A stretch of 64,000 nt of DNA, taken from the NCBI GenBank assembly GCA_018105865.1, contig CM030832.1, positions 23,117,282 to 23,181,281 of the forward strand, in the 5' to 3' direction. A program made the translations under genes and the position numbers. Positions 1 through 11,689 of this stretch are shown here, piece after piece. The stretch's first letter is position 1; each line of letters begins with the position of its first letter. This DNA is from Metaphire vulgaris. Lineage: Eukaryota > Annelida > Clitellata > Crassiclitellata > Megascolecidae. The notes below the pieces were generated by a model. The model had not been told where the DNA came from and did not search any database. It saw nothing but the letters and a program-made list of their open reading frames with translations.

Positions 1-900
1 CTAAGTTTTTTGGAATAAAATTTAAACATGTTTAGTTGTCATGGTTAAAATTTAACCACTTACATACGACTCTTTACTATAGGCGAGGACTTCAGTAGAG
101 TAGTAATGAGAGTCCATGCAGCGGTTTCGGTTTAGCTTGACGTTTTAAGTGTGGTGTACGTCTTTGCAACTTTCGTTTTCTGCAGTATTAGTCAATGTTG
201 GTTACAAACCATGGTTTCCTCTTTCACATAGTCTGCTGAACTTGAGTAAATATTGATATTCTACTGTGTTGGGTAAATATACTCATACTTAAGAGCTAGG
301 AGCATGATAAGGCCTGTGACGTAAATACAAGCCTGCCGCCTTATGTTATACATGATAGTCTGATATCATTGATTACTTTTGGCGAGTTGCGTGGTATCTA
401 TGCAATTTCAGATTAAAGACTCTGGATACTACACTTCTTCTTCTTAAAATCCTATTAAACGGAATTTATAGTTAGAATTTATACTGATGCATAGAATTTC
501 GGTCCAAAATGAGCCTTATGCACTTATGTTTATCTAATTATATTCCTATATGTATAATACATCTCCTAATATATAATCTCCAATATATGCTATATTTTTG
601 AATATATATAGGCCTTATATGTGTGCGTGTGCGAGTGTGCGCGTCTGTGTGTGAATTTACGAGCTAAGAGATTAAAACTAGAGTGCGTGACATCATTTGA
701 GAACGCCTTATGGATAACTGTTTATTTAATTTAACTTTGTAACCTGAGTTAACTTTGGTTAATCGCAATTCAATCGTCGAATATATCGTTGATTTGAGGT
801 TCTACACATCAGAACGGATTTTAACCATAGGCCAGTTCTTATTTGTTGCCGTATGAATTGAGATGCGATTGCGCACAGATTTGTAATGTCGACTCAAAAG
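1..900. other. intergenic, no gene seen
   Basis: AT-rich sequence with a short TG/CG-rich dinucleotide stretch near 620-650. I see no coding exon, RNA gene or clear repeat boundary. It lies upstream of the Ig-receptor gene and presumably contains its distal promoter. Confidence 0.5.
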
Positions 901-907
901 CACCCAT

Positions 908-915
908 TATAAATA
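908..915 (+). promoter_or_regulatory. TATA-like box upstream of Ig receptor
   Basis: TATAAATA lies 282 bp upstream of the first ATG of the signal-peptide exon. The position suits a core promoter with a 5' UTR of roughly 250 nt. A three-codon upstream ORF (ATG at about 1175) would lie in that leader. AT-rich DNA makes chance matches common, so this is tentative. Confidence 0.25.
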
Positions 916-1196
916 TCCGGCCGATTCCTCATATAATTCGTAGCCGGCTTCGGTCACAGCGGGGCTTAATAATTATGGTTTTTGGTTATAGGCTACTCGT
1001 AGGTTTCGATGATTTGAAGAGATACAGACTCTACGCGTGCAAATAAAAAGGAAAAACGTCCCGATAGTATTACTATCGTCAAAGGACGCCGCAGTTGGGC
1101 TTCAGAAGCAGTTTGCTAAGAGTCAGGGACAGGCTGATCGTTCTTTGGAATTAATGGGAAAAGCGATAAAAATTATGAGCAGCGAATAATAGACCT

Positions 1197-1266
1197 ATGA
1201 TGGCGAATCGCAACATACAGACAACAGCGGTGTTTCTGACAATTTGTATTGCATCGTCAACAAAGG
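1197..1266 (+). CDS. Ig-receptor exon 1, signal peptide
   Basis: ATG ATG at 1197-1202 opens a 23-codon frame with a polar start (MMANRNIQTT), a hydrophobic core (AVFLTICIA) and small residues, then SSTK. It ends at a strong donor, G|GTGAGT, at 1266/1267 in phase 1. This is a classic leader exon. The leftover G joins the GT that opens the next exon at 4548 to make Gly. All following Ig exons are also phase 1, which supports this as the start of the gene. Either Met could initiate; the first is taken. The exon is too short to stand out by length, so the call rests on the hydrophobic core, the donor and the phase match. Confidence 0.6.
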
Positions 1267-2215
1267 GTGAGTCACGTTGAGAATATATTTTCAAAAGCCA
1301 CAACAACGATCGCTGTGCATGGCCTCAAGAAGTTTATTTAATAGTGTCATAACAGAGGGCAAATGATGGAAATGAACAGTCAAAAAGAAAAATTAATTTT
1401 ATACACTCCTTATTTGAGCCAGCAATGCATAAAACCTAAAACTATGCATACACATTATGATCGAGAGCTGGCGGATCATCAGTGGCGTAACCATGCAGGG
1501 TTCCGGAATGGGGGAACCAAGGAACCAGAAGGCCTGGGGGAGTATGGTTCGTTCCCTGAACGGGGTCTTGGGCGGTGTTTGGTTATATTACATTGCTGTT
1601 AAATTGATCTTGCGCATTGTTTTCAGATTACATGACAAAGACTGACAATCCCCCAACTTATTCTATATATGTTTTCAAGGGTATAAGTTCAAGTAGCGTA
1701 GCATGGGCCGAGCTCCAGTCGTTCCTAATTTAAGAATTGTTAAATGTTATAACAACCTGGCCGTATAATTTTCACGATCATCTTTGCCTTTAACTTTTAA
1801 TCAGTGAATTGGTCGATGGAAATTATCACCAGTTAGCCTACATTATCACATCAAAGCAGGACGATTGAGTGTATTCATTCCCAGGAATCGATGTAATTTA
1901 ATTATTTCCAGCATCGAAGGCGTAGTTTTAGAGCATAAGCCAACCACTGGTGCTTATCAAGAATTTGTTTATAAAGCTTTCCCTGAAGTTAATTTGTGTT
2001 TTTAGTGTTTTAAAGACACTGTAGTGTGTGCTTTAAGAGTTTTACGGTAGTTAAGTGCCTCACTTATTGTCTTCCTTTGTCTTTCTTAATCTTTGTTATC
2101 CAGGTAACCAGAGGCGCCCATCCCTCTGACTGCTGGAAGCAGCTTCCCCCTTCCTGTCCTCCCTTCCCTCTCCTACACCTAAACGGGGATCCAGCATGGA
2201 TTTATCTACATCACA

Positions 2216-2222
2216 TTATTAC

Positions 2223-2305
<83 letters not shown>
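2216..2305. repeat. (ATT)n microsatellite
   Basis: About 30 uninterrupted ATT units in intron 1 of the Ig gene. Apparent poly-Ile and poly-Asn ORFs here are artefacts of this repeat. Confidence 0.95.
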
Positions 2306-2632
2306 GAAAAACTAGCAGTATAACATTGGACATTGGCACCCCACCGCAAATTTATGGGAAAAAGCCTGGGTCCGGGGTATAACCCCGGAAAATTTTTTAA
2401 ATCAAAAGATGCTCGTAGTGAGTTTCCGTGCATTTTGGACACTACATTGCACACTTTGGTGCGCCTGGATAGGTCTCATACCAGTAACTTCTAATTCTCA
2501 GTTTCTCGAAACATTCCGCCAGCCACAAAGCACTAATATATGTAAGTTGAAACTAAAGAGAGATATCGCAGTAATTGCGCTGGCAAACTATTCAAAATTG
2601 CCTGCAAATTATCTATTTTGTTTAATATTTAG

Positions 2633-3756
2633 TAGGGCTGGTAACGATTAAAAATTTGTTCGATTAATCGGAAATTATTTTAATCGATTAATCGATTAAT
2701 CTCGATTAATTAAGGTTAGGGTTACCCTAACCCTAACCCTATCTCCCACCAGAAGTTTCTGTCGTTTAATAACAATAATAATGACGTACACATTTTGGGG
2801 TAATATTAGATTCAAATCTTGAAATTTGATGCACGTGTTTGAGACTTTATGCCGGCGCATTGGCATTTGGCACTCCCCAATGGTGGTACGTCAGCGATGT
2901 ATTTTAACCCCGATAAGCAAATTGTTTATCGAAGTGAACGCAGTAGACTTTACTGCCATCTTCTATTTTTCCTTCAGCAGGTTTTGGAGTTTTGTCTGTT
3001 TGTTCTTCCACAGTTAGTTTAAAAATGAAATGTTTCTTCAACCAAAGCTCGATCATACGTATCATACGTATTATATTTTTTGTATCATACGCACGTATTT
3101 TAACGTATGACATTTTATCATACGCGCTATCATACGTGAGCAATACTACCATTAGGCCTGCATAGCCATGAAATTGCGTCGATTACCGCAGTCTGTTAAC
3201 CATTTACCTGCACAGAGAAATTAACAGAGGAACAAGTGTTAACGAAGTAAATTTTGGGATCAGTTACAGTGACGTGGCGTGACGTCGCAATTGATATTTC
3301 TCGCTAAGTAAGCAAATTATAAGCAACAGATCAGACATAAAATACGCGTATCATACGCGTATTTTATTTTTTTATTCATACGCACGTATTTTTACGTATT
3401 TTATTTTGTCATACGCGTATGATCGAGCTTTGTCTTCAACTTTCCGCTTAATTTCTTTACAGCTACGTCGCTCTTATCTTGGCTCTTATATCTGGCCATT
3501 TTTGATTACGGTTTAAACCATAGATTTAAATTAAAATCTATGCTATTAACGTTTGCCGATAGAATAATAATACTGTACTGGGGAACAGAAGAAGCTAGAA
3601 ACTATTAAAAATTAATAAAACTACTAAAAATTAAGGGAAATATTAAATATAAAAATATTAAATTTTAATCGAAAAATTAATCGATTAAATTTTCTTTAAT
3701 CGATTAAAAATTTTAACGATTAATCGGTAGATTAATCGTTAATTTTCGCAGCCCTA
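2633..3756. mobile_element. hAT-like non-autonomous element, TAGGGCTG ends
   Basis: The left end reads TAGGGCTGGTAACGATTA and the right end is its imperfect inverse, finishing GCAGCCCTA. Multiple TTAATCGATTAATCG inner palindromes lie beside both ends. Flanking octamers ATATTTAG (2625-2632) and GTATTTAG (3757-3764) match at 7 of 8 positions, as expected of a hAT 8-bp target duplication. No transposase is seen inside. A second MITE is nested at 3043-3432. A short CCCTAA run lies near 2726-2745. Confidence 0.7.
3043..3432. mobile_element. nested MITE with CAAAGCTCGATCATACG termini
   Basis: The ends are inverted copies (CAAAGCTCGATCATACG on the left, and its inverse ending GATCGAGCTTTG on the right). 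They are flanked by a perfect 8-bp duplication TCTTCAAC (3035-3042 and 3433-3440). Subterminal regions repeat ATCATACG/CGTATGAT many times in both orientations. There is no ORF of note. It inserted into the older element at 2633-3756. Confidence 0.8.
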
Positions 3757-4547
3757 GTATTTAGTTTAAAAATTAGATTTCTCCAACAACCACACCTAGG
3801 CCTACATCAATTTTTAGAGGCATTAAAGCTGCAACAACTGCAAAAGGGATAACTAGACTTAAGGCGGCTGACTGAAACAAGTTATTAACAATATCTAATT
3901 GCACTGTTTCACAGTCTTGAATGGATTGTAATTTGTTGATGGAGGTCTTTGGAAGGCTATTGTGGGGGAATTTGAAGTAGTCTAATTTGGAATGTAAACT
4001 TCATGTGAGTCTATTGGTTTGTTATAAGTTATTTATATTTCACATGAAGTTTATATTCTGCATCATTAGAATGACTGTGCGTAAAAGTGACAATAATAAT
4101 ACACTTTTATGAATGCTTGATAATAATGAACTTGAATTGAGTACCGGTAAGCTTATATGAAGTTACAAAATTGCACTGTAGTAAAACCAGTAATTTACTT
4201 GCACAGGCATTTAGGGGCTTATCGAATTAATATGCTACTCTAACGTAATACCAAAACTCAGGGGGAATTTCCTCCCCCTACGTTTTCTAGGAAGCATTTG
4301 CTTACTTTCCCCCTTGTGTGGGCGCCCCTGCAGGTAACCATATGCAGAGCTGTATGATGGCCAAATGAAATTCATCAATCAATGTTTACATATAACACCG
4401 TATTTAATACTCCATAAGTTAATTGGCCTTATTATTGATCTGAATTCATTTTAAAATTGTCGCTACATCTCTAAGCGAAGGCAGAACTTGGAAGTGAAGT
4501 GAACTGTGTGACAGCAGGACTATATAATTCTCCCTATTTAAATCTAG

Positions 4548-4838
4548 GTTTCGGTGCACTCGATGTCGAAGTCCTGGTCGACGATTCAGCTGTAATAAAC
4601 TGCTCTCCGAATGCATCAGTAGATATTCAGTGGCATTTCAACTCACTCAATACGTCCATTTATGCTGGTGGACAGTTCGACGATGCTCACAAAGACAGAT
4701 TCAGTTTGGAAGTTGGCAATACAACAGGAACGTACAACCTTATAATTGCGGGTGTAAAACCAGAACACGCCGGCGTTTACTATTGTTCAAGCCATGATGC
4801 TGTACAAGTGTTCAGTGAAACGCATCTGACAGTATTGT
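4548..4838 (+). CDS. Ig-receptor exon 2, V/I-type Ig domain 1
   Basis: The acceptor ...AATCTAG precedes 4548 and a donor-like T|GTACGA follows 4838. Both are phase 1 and the exon is 97 codons. The translation shows Ig landmarks: Cys in VINCS, Trp in IQWHF about 10 residues on, and PEHAGVYYC with the second Cys, then a TVL edge strand. N-glycosylation sequons (NAS, NTS, NTT) are present. It is similar in layout to exon 5, which ends in LIVL at the same phase. This would be the membrane-distal domain. The donor is weaker than the others in the gene. A frame running on past 4838 is taken to be intron. Confidence 0.75.
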
Positions 4839-5149
4839 GTACGAAACTTTGTTCAGTACTAGTATTAAAATTACTATACAATAAGCACTGATCTATTGTA
4901 ATGAATGTAGTTGACTATTCTGAATTGTTGGGGAACTAAGGACTTTTGTTGATGAAGTAGACATGCCAAATATTGACAAATGTAGGACTAATGCCAGAAG
5001 TGGTGGTAGTCCTGCAATATCCATAGTAGATATGTTATGAGACCATCTTCATAGAAATATTTAGATAAGATATCTATAGTGTATTAAATACACTATAGAT
5101 AGCTACATTAAATTAAATTACATTAAATTAAATTACATTAAATTTTAAT

Positions 5150-5286
5150 GTCATGCAGCTAGACTTGTGCGCCGACGCTCTGAGGGTCGGTGGCGGCGTT
5201 TGACCGCTGTATCACCGGCGAACCAATTTTTTCGGCGGCGGCGGCGTGGACTTCATTGACGGCGTCGGCGGCTTACAAACGGTTAA

Positions 5287-5334
<48 letters not shown>

Positions 5335-5416
5335 CACGAAATTTCTATAGCGCTGCCCGAAAGCTTGGCGCAGTGCACCAGCTTATTCACGAGTGCTCAA
5401 GATAATATAGTACAAT
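5150..5416. repeat. GC-rich and (GTAA)n dispersed repeat
   Basis: A CGGCGG-rich block (about 5165-5275) is followed by a (TAAG)n run (about 5287-5332) and a segment TTTCTATAGCGCTGCCCGAA. The CGGCGG block recurs inverted at about 7024-7152. The TATAGCGC segment with GTAA repeats recurs at about 30295-30375 (inverted) and 35898-36060. It looks like a non-autonomous repeat family, with boundaries unresolved. Confidence 0.5.
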
Positions 5417-6398
5417 CAGAGATGGACATGGGTCCATTTTTTAGAACCCAGCCCAACCCGACCCATCAAATCTCCAACCCAACTCAACCCATGCCGGCAA
5501 CTGCAAGTATTCACCCAACCCAACCCAACCCATTCAAACTTCAAGTAAACAATTTCAGGAAATTTATTGATAAGCAATAATTTGCCAATTACTGCATAAA
5601 ATCATTTTAAAAAATTACCTCTCAAGTGTCGCTGTATATTTTCCGCCATTATAATTATCAGTGACGTGCAAAGAAAAGTTGACGTTCGAGTTATGATTTG
5701 TACTTAGGCCTATAGGCCTATACTCTCTAAAAATTCAGCTAACGAATAAGGAATCCTTGAGCCATTATAGCATATGCTTAGAAAGTTCGCACGCAGTAGC
5801 TCATAAATGTTATTGGAGGAAATAAGGGAATTAAGATGGATTTACAGTGGATGGTTCAAGGAAAGTGACTACAATATCTTTCATTCATCAATTTCGATTC
5901 TCGATTCCAATGCTTTGTATTATTTACTTTCACCGTCTTATGTAAATATCTCGTGGATGAGGATCAACATCTATCTATAGGCATATGACGCCGAACAATA
6001 CCGAGAACGCAACGGGGGCCACAACGGCGATGAGGGTTTTATGTCTCAAAGGAGATAGGCTTATGCCTTTAATGCTTTATTATACAGGAACAACTGTGTT
6101 TGGATCAATAGAACCAGGGGCTCAAGAAAGTCCTAAATGTAACCCTCCCCCCCAATCGCTTAACTAATAGTCGTCATAAGCCAGTGTTGCCAGCGACAGT
6201 TCGGCTGCAATTTGATAAATGAAAATGCGGGAAAGCCATAACCATTTTTATATAACCAATATATGGTGTGTGCACTGTGACACGTTCAAATCATCGTTTT
6301 GCAACCCAACCCACCACAATTGCCTAAATTTATGACCCAACCCAATCCAACCCAACCCAACCCAACCCATGGGTTAACCCAACCCATGTCCATCTCTG
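5417..6398. mobile_element. hAT-like MITE with (CCAACC)n arms
   Basis: The terminal inverted repeats start CAGAGATGGACATGGGT and end ACCCATGTCCATCTCTG. A perfect 8-bp duplication AGTACAAT lies at 5409-5416 and 6399-6406. Both arms carry CCAACCCAACCC-type minisatellite. The 982-bp interior has no transposase-like frame. Related pieces with GTTGGG arms lie near 21000-21120, 42427-42657, 44225-44270 and 53370-53490. Confidence 0.85.
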
Positions 6399-7023
6399 AG
6401 TACAATACGTGTGACTACAAAGGATGCAATATTATATCGTCGTTTTTGTTCAATTCTCATGGTCTTTTGTCACCCGGTTCATTTGAAAACAATGTTTCAA
6501 ACTTATAATACACATTAAAAATTAAATTATACAATATAGGAAGTGTATAAAAAGAACAAAATTGGAAAATTTCTTATCAGATTATATTGCTTCATTATAT
6601 ATCCGAAATTGACCTTAATTAAATGAAAACTTTTAAAACGTTTATGTGCCAACTTTGAAAACAAAGCACCGCCGACATCACACTAGGAAGATTTAAACTA
6701 GACTAAGAGTGTTTAAACAAAAACGCTCTCAGTTACGACGCATAGGTTCACTGCTCGTGTAATTAACTGTGCACAGTTAATTTTGGCATAATTTTAGCAT
6801 ATTTTTGGTCTTCGCGTAATTTTCATCGAAAACGCTTTTCTTTAGCCATTTTGCAGAATGTAAACAATACAGGATGTTATTCGATAGACGAATAAAGCGA
6901 AGTAAATAAGTAACGTGTGTTTTGAGTTAGCTAGTGTTGCCTATATGGTGAAGACATTTTTATCCACGTATTACAACAGTATTGGTCTACTCTGGTTACA
7001 TGAGAGAAATAATTTCACCATAG

Positions 7024-7152
7024 GGACGCCGGCGTCACGCCGGTATCCTCTCGGCGGCGGCGCGCCGAACCTGTATAACCGGCGGCGGCGTCATGCGAAA
7101 CGTCGGCGGCGGCGGCAGCGGCGCACAGGTCTACATGTAGCTAGACCACATT
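7024..7152. repeat. GC-rich CGGCGG repeat
   Basis: An inverted relative of the block at 5150-5280. The shared text includes the CGGCGGCGGCG tracts and a CTAGCTACATGTAGAC-like flank. It lies just upstream of exon 3 of the Ig gene. Confidence 0.5.
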
Positions 7153-7242
7153 CTCATCGAAATCTGCACCCGCGATATCTGTCTAATGTGTGACACAGGA
7201 GAGATTCTCCTAAAATCCAGTTATCATTAATTATTATTACAG

Positions 7243-7560
7243 ATTCAGATCCTGTCTGCAGTGTCAACATGCATCCTGATGGATTCGTTGGTCCTAACAC
7301 TTGCAAAATTGAGCAGGAAAACATGATCTTTACATGCACTGTGTCTTTCACCGGAAAACGACCTCAGCTAACATGGTCACCTAAGTTAAATGATAGCCAG
7401 TTTATCATCAGGTCAACTTCCGAATATCAGCCCAATCGCACTAACTGTACCGTTACCGCGAAAGCTGATCCATTGTTCGATGGATTGATTCCTATTTGCC
7501 ACACAGGAGCGTCAAATGCCTTTGGCTACAATTGTACCACAGAAGTTATCAAAGTTAATT
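7243..7560 (+). CDS. Ig-receptor exon 3, Ig-like domain 2
   Basis: The acceptor TTATTACAG ends at 7242 and the donor ATT|GTAAGT is at 7560/7561. The exon is phase 1 to phase 1 and 106 codons long. The translation opens SDPVCSVNMH, with an extra early Cys. It then shows an Ig-like core with MIFTC and, 14 residues on, LTW, and a second cysteine in IPICH, plus two more cysteines near the end. It shares a pattern with exon 6: x-P-x-C-x-V near the start, then C-x-V-x-(F/Y)-x-G-(K/R) and a Trp. It is a divergent C/I-set-like domain, probably with non-standard disulphides. Several N-x-T sequons are visible. Confidence 0.75.
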
Positions 7561-7746
7561 GTAAGTGGATTGCTGTAATACTGTTTCTCCAACAAATGAT
7601 CTCTAGTTGTATTCAATGTTCAACGAGCATTTAACCAAATCTGGAATATTCTCATGTTATCGGTAAATAGAATGATTGTTTGGTCTTTAAAATTTTTAAT
7701 CATTGATATATTAAAAATAAACCTTGCATTCTCGAACCATTTTTAG

Positions 7747-8034
7747 ATTTTCTCACGAAAAATGAAACAGCAGAGAAAAAGTTGCACGAAAATGTAAGCT
7801 GTTCGGTGGAAAGTAATTTAAACGTCAGTTACAAATGGCATTTCATGCAAGATACCCACACAACATTTACCTTAGATCAAACGATGATTTTACTTCAAAA
7901 TCCTGGCATTTATATTTGCGAAGCAGAATACAACATCAGAAACGTCACATGCGTTGTCTCTGCAGCCAATATCAGTGTAGGCGCTGGTGACAAAGAGGTC
8001 GACAAAGGAAGTGATAGTGGTAGTCAATATCAAG
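7747..8034 (+). CDS. Ig-receptor exon 4, Ig-like domain 3 plus spacer
   Basis: The acceptor TTTTTAG ends at 7746 and the donor CAAG|GTTAGA is at 8034/8035, phase 1 both sides, 96 codons. The Ig signature is VSCSVES, then YKWHF, then NPGIYICEAEY. After the G strand comes a Gly/Ser/Asp-rich spacer (GAGDKEVDKGSDSGSQYQ). No transmembrane exon follows within several kb, so the reading continues to exon 5 at 30916. If instead there are two genes, this exon is the end of the first and its transmembrane part is missing. Confidence 0.7.
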
Positions 8035-8624
8035 GTTAGAGCAATTATTTGATATTTCATTTTCATTCTGTATAAGCAATTAAGTCATATGATCTTGCTT
8101 TAAGAACCAGTATCTGGTCTAACTGACTAATGTATTCATTTATTTTATGGCATACTCAACTAGGAAACTATCATCGCCGATTAGTGATGCCCTCTAAATG
8201 CAGAAGTTTAAGATTAAATTAGATTAGCATTATGAAAGTGGCGCTATAGAAGTTTAAGATTAGATTAGATAATCTGATGATAAATTTTGCTTATAGAAAA
8301 GAAGTCTTTGATCTACACTAACCCTTCGTTCGCATAAAAAGCTAGATAGCAGCTATAATACTGATCTTCAAAATAATATATAATATATATCCAACTAAAT
8401 GATTAGAGATCGCCTTGAGCTCTCCCTCTGAATCTGGGCGGTGGAGCTCCAGCTGCGAAAGATTTTGAGTATTATTGTATTAGACGGCAAGGGTGAGCTT
8501 TTCTGCATATTTTGAAGACTTTAATTATAATTTATTACGTTGTGGTCAATAGGTGTACTGTGATGCAGCTAGGCTTACGAATATCGATTCTGTTGACAAT
8601 CATCCTACCACGCAAAGACCCTAA

Positions 8625-8815
8625 GATGATAATCCTTGTTCTGGTCCTAGTTCTTAAGGGCTCCTTAAGGACCAATGTGAAGTCCTCGTCCCTATCCTCG
8701 TTTTTGGAGTCAGTTCTCATCCTTATCCTCGTTCGTCGGGATCGGTCCACGTCTTTATCCTCGTCCTTGCAGGCCGGTCCTTTTCCTCGTCCTTGTTACT
8801 TAGTTCTTGAAAAAA
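8625..8815. repeat. degenerate TCCTCGTCC tandem repeat
   Basis: Diverged copies of a roughly 17-bp unit around CCTTATCCTCG / TCCTCGTCCTTG in tandem. The frames through it are pseudo-repetitive on both strands and are not taken as coding. Confidence 0.6.
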
Positions 8816-8824
8816 CATTATAAG

Positions 8825-9475
8825 GACCAGATTACCTGAATGCCATTTTAAATTGTAGTGATAATTATGTTTCAACGTAAGAGTACCGGTAGTGTGTGGA
8901 TTTATATTTACATCCTTGCCTTAAGTTACTTTAAATGTGTAGTAATTAATTATTCTTTTTATAATACCAGTCGAGCAGTTAAACTTCCTTTACCTGTTTG
9001 GAAGCATTTAAGCTGGACGCATGCATTTTGTTATTTCTAATTGTCTTCAGCTGTAGCCTAAAATAATCATAGATAATTATAATCATAATGCAGGAAAAAG
9101 GCTTGCCTTTATGGTATACAAAACCGCGAGTAGTCGCTGAAGACCGCAGGCTCTCTCGGTGACCTATAGTCGTTGCTGGTTTCTATAACCCATCTCTCGG
9201 TCTTGGACAGACGTGGCGAATCTAATAATTTTACCGAAGTCTTAGCGTATTCAACACCCTTCTAGCCTAGCGCGTACTTTATCCGTTTTACATGAATTAA
9301 AACTTAATTAATTAAAATTAGCACAAATTTACATTTTTAATAAACGCTAATTAATTAGATTAAATTATTAACTAACAAGTTTATACAGTTAAGCAACCTT
9401 TAATATTAATTAGTAATTAATCAATAATCCGTGGCGTTCGCCACACATACTAATTTTCAAACTGTAAAAATATTC
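8825..9475. other. intron sequence, nothing recognised
   Basis: AT-rich sequence with several TTAATTAA-type stretches near 9300-9420. I see no gene, RNA or clear element boundary. Confidence 0.4.
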
Positions 9476-9479
9476 CTGG

Positions 9480-10215
9480 CGATGGGCGACATCGAGATTA
9501 CATGTGTCCTGGACAAAAATCAAGCTGCAGAATCTGGGTTCTGGAGGAGACGCAGAAGACATATACGTTAATGGACACCAGGTGGAAAATGTCAGAATTC
9601 ACTTACCTGAGCAATGTCCAGAGTTCTGATGACAGGTGTCAGCGGGACATTACTCGCAGAATCGGCATAGCTTCATCTGCCATGAGATCTCTTCAAATTC
9701 TATGGCGCCAAAGACAGATACAGCTCGATACCAAGATCCGTATTTATCAGTCCTGCGTCCTGCCAATTCTTCTATATGGTTCTGAGACTTGGACTCTGCT
9801 TACACGAGAGTCTCAAAGACTACAGGCATTCCATATGCGCTGCCAGAGACAGCTTCTCTGCATTCGCTGGTTTGACTTCGTGACCAATGAAGCAGTCTCC
9901 AAACAGACTGTCCTTCTGCCAGTGACATTATCACGCGACGCCGTCTTTCTCTCTTCGGTCATGTGGCTCGCCAGGACAACAACATTCCGGCCCATCGCGC
10001 TATCGCCTGCGCTATTGCTCGACGCAACGAGACGCGTCCTCCCCCGAGCTGGAGAAGACCTCCTGGCAGCCACATGGCCCCAGCAGATCGGCGATGGTCT
10101 TCCGTTCACAATTCTTCACGAATGGCACTCAGCCATCGGTCGCGGTCACAACTCGCGCATCACGAGATTGGCACAACGGAGCTCCGTCGTCCATGTGAAC
10201 TAATGAATGAATGAA
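9480..10215 (+). pseudogene. LINE 3' fragment (C-terminal RT region)
   Basis: The 233-codon frame at 9502-10203 contains the hallmark C-terminal LINE signature RRIGIASSAMRSLQ...LPILLYGSETWTL, typical of the region after the RT palm. The copy is 5'-truncated: the catalytic F/YxDD region is absent. It ends with a (TGAA)n tail at about 10203-10216, the usual simple-repeat tail of this LINE type. It is probably inactive. The frame past the SETW motif diverges and may be shifted. Confidence 0.75.
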
Positions 10216-10548
10216 TGGGCGACATGCTGCCTCAGATGTACCATCTGGCAAAAAATTGACACGACACAACTGCGTCAATTCCTGCCTGCCTAGTAATGTT
10301 AAATGATAGTTGCAGATTTTCAATTGTTGCAACTTGCAGTTCCGCTATTACGTTTATGGCTTACATAAATTTTGTGACATTTTATAAAATAATATTGAAA
10401 ATTGGAATAAAATGATATTAATTAAACCATGCATCTGCCATGTTTCCCCCGCGCTGATCGCCATGCCCCCCCGCTGCTCTAGATCACAAATCGAACCCTG
10501 GCTACTGGTAATAAATGTAACAAACATTTCCAAGGTAAGCTCTCAGTC

Positions 10549-11027
10549 ACAAGTGCCTTCACAAAAGTAAGTGGTATTGAACTGCTGCACAGGGTGACAG
10601 GGAAACCTTGGTTTCATACCACCCGACCTGTGGCCACCAAATCTTGATAAAATAGTAAGCATGTCATATATTGACGCCTAACAAACGATAATTATAATTA
10701 AAATGTTTGATGTAGGCACATTAGACAAACAACAGCAGGATAATATAAATTATTCTATGCTATTTATATTTAATTTGGATATGATTGATCATATGATGCA
10801 CATTATAAAGACAACAATACAAACGTTACAGCGATAAAGCAAAAACTGCATTAGAATCATAAATAACTAATTGTGTCCAATAAAACAGAAAAGCGGCGGT
10901 TTTAAGGCAGACCGCCTTGATGTAGTTTATATTGACACCGAACACACATTGGAAACAAAAGTTTTGTCCTATCTTCAACAATAATCACGAGCCTTTTAAT
11001 TAGATGTGCAACCTTTCTAAACATATT
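10549..11027 (+). repeat. dispersed repeat copy 1 with conserved mini-ORF
   Basis: This segment is closely similar to 22307-23003, which also carries an inserted MITE. It has a 44-codon ORF at 10703-10837, an AATAAA about 40 nt after its stop, and a hairpin-forming GGCGGTTTT...GACCGCC segment. The left and right similarity limits are about 10549 and 11027. The nature of the element is unknown. Confidence 0.7.
10703..10837 (+). CDS. 44-codon conserved mini-ORF, unknown
   Basis: The ATG-to-TAA frame begins MFDVGTLDKQQQDNINYS and ends TTIQTLQR. The second copy at 22676-22813 has the same ends, synonymous differences (for example ACA/ACG, TCT/TCC) and one whole-codon insertion. The sequence is acidic and Gln-rich at first and hydrophobic afterwards. 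I recognise no family. It could be a last exon carried by a repeat, with the AATAAA downstream as its poly(A) signal. The frame is interrupted by stops immediately upstream of the ATG in this copy. Confidence 0.35.
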   Translation: MFDVGTLDKQQQDNINYSMLFIFNLDMIDHMMHIIKTTIQTLQR

Positions 11028-11467
11028 GTTGGGGGCTCGGAGCGCGATGTTGTAATTTAATTGAGAATTCGGTTTACTTTATATAAAAGTATAGCCTATT
11101 CTTTAATAACATATCAGTCCAAAACATCACCGGAAGAGATATAAAGTAAGTAAGTAGATCGCACCCATAACATATCTTCCCCTTACAGTTATGAATTTTT
11201 AACGAGAAAAAATCATACATTTAAGTAAAAGTCAAAATACAACCCCATCTCAAAATAACATAATGACCAAAAATTGCAAAAATGTTAACACACAAATTAT
11301 ACAGTACCTAACAAAAAATCCAACTAAACCTCAGATACCCTGCTCCAAAAATCAGGTAGCACATTTTCCTTCCTGCTCTATGCCTAATCTCCAAAGAATA
11401 TTGATTCAATTAAAGACTCCACCTTAACAAACGTTGATTGAAATTAAACATACTAGAAATCGATTGT

Positions 11468-11680
11468 AATGGAGCAATACTTCAACGACATTGATGATGA
11501 TATAATGTCAAAAATTTTAAAATTTGCTGGTAACACAAAACTGTGTGGACAGAGTGATAGCGAAGCAGAGGCAAAATTTTGCAACAAGACCTAAATAGAT
11601 TATCTCAGTGGTCAGCAGATTGGCAAAATGCTTTTTAATACAGATAAATGCTCGGTGATGCACATTAAACTTTTTCGTCT
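11468..11680 (+). pseudogene. CR1/L2-like LINE RT fragment
   Basis: Translation gives NDIDDDIMSKILKFAGNTKL followed, after one frame change, by QQDLNRLSQWSADWQ. This is the catalytic region of a CR1/L2-type reverse transcriptase with the expected F-A-D-D changed to F-A-G-N. Frameshifts and the altered catalytic site show it is dead. Confidence 0.65.
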
Positions 11681-11689
11681 GATGTTTCT

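Noticed and set aside
2026..2454. Long poly-Ile and poly-Asn frames
   Set aside because: They are produced by an (ATT)n microsatellite; no other coding signal is present.
5287..5332. CRISPR-like array from the regular (GTAA)n and similar repeats
   Set aside because: These are pure microsatellites without spacers, in eukaryotic DNA.
8034..9000. A transmembrane exon ending a separate first Ig gene (exons 1-4)
   Set aside because: No hydrophobic exon with splice sites is visible in this stretch, and exon 4 joins exon 5 in phase, so a single gene is preferred. Two genes remain possible.
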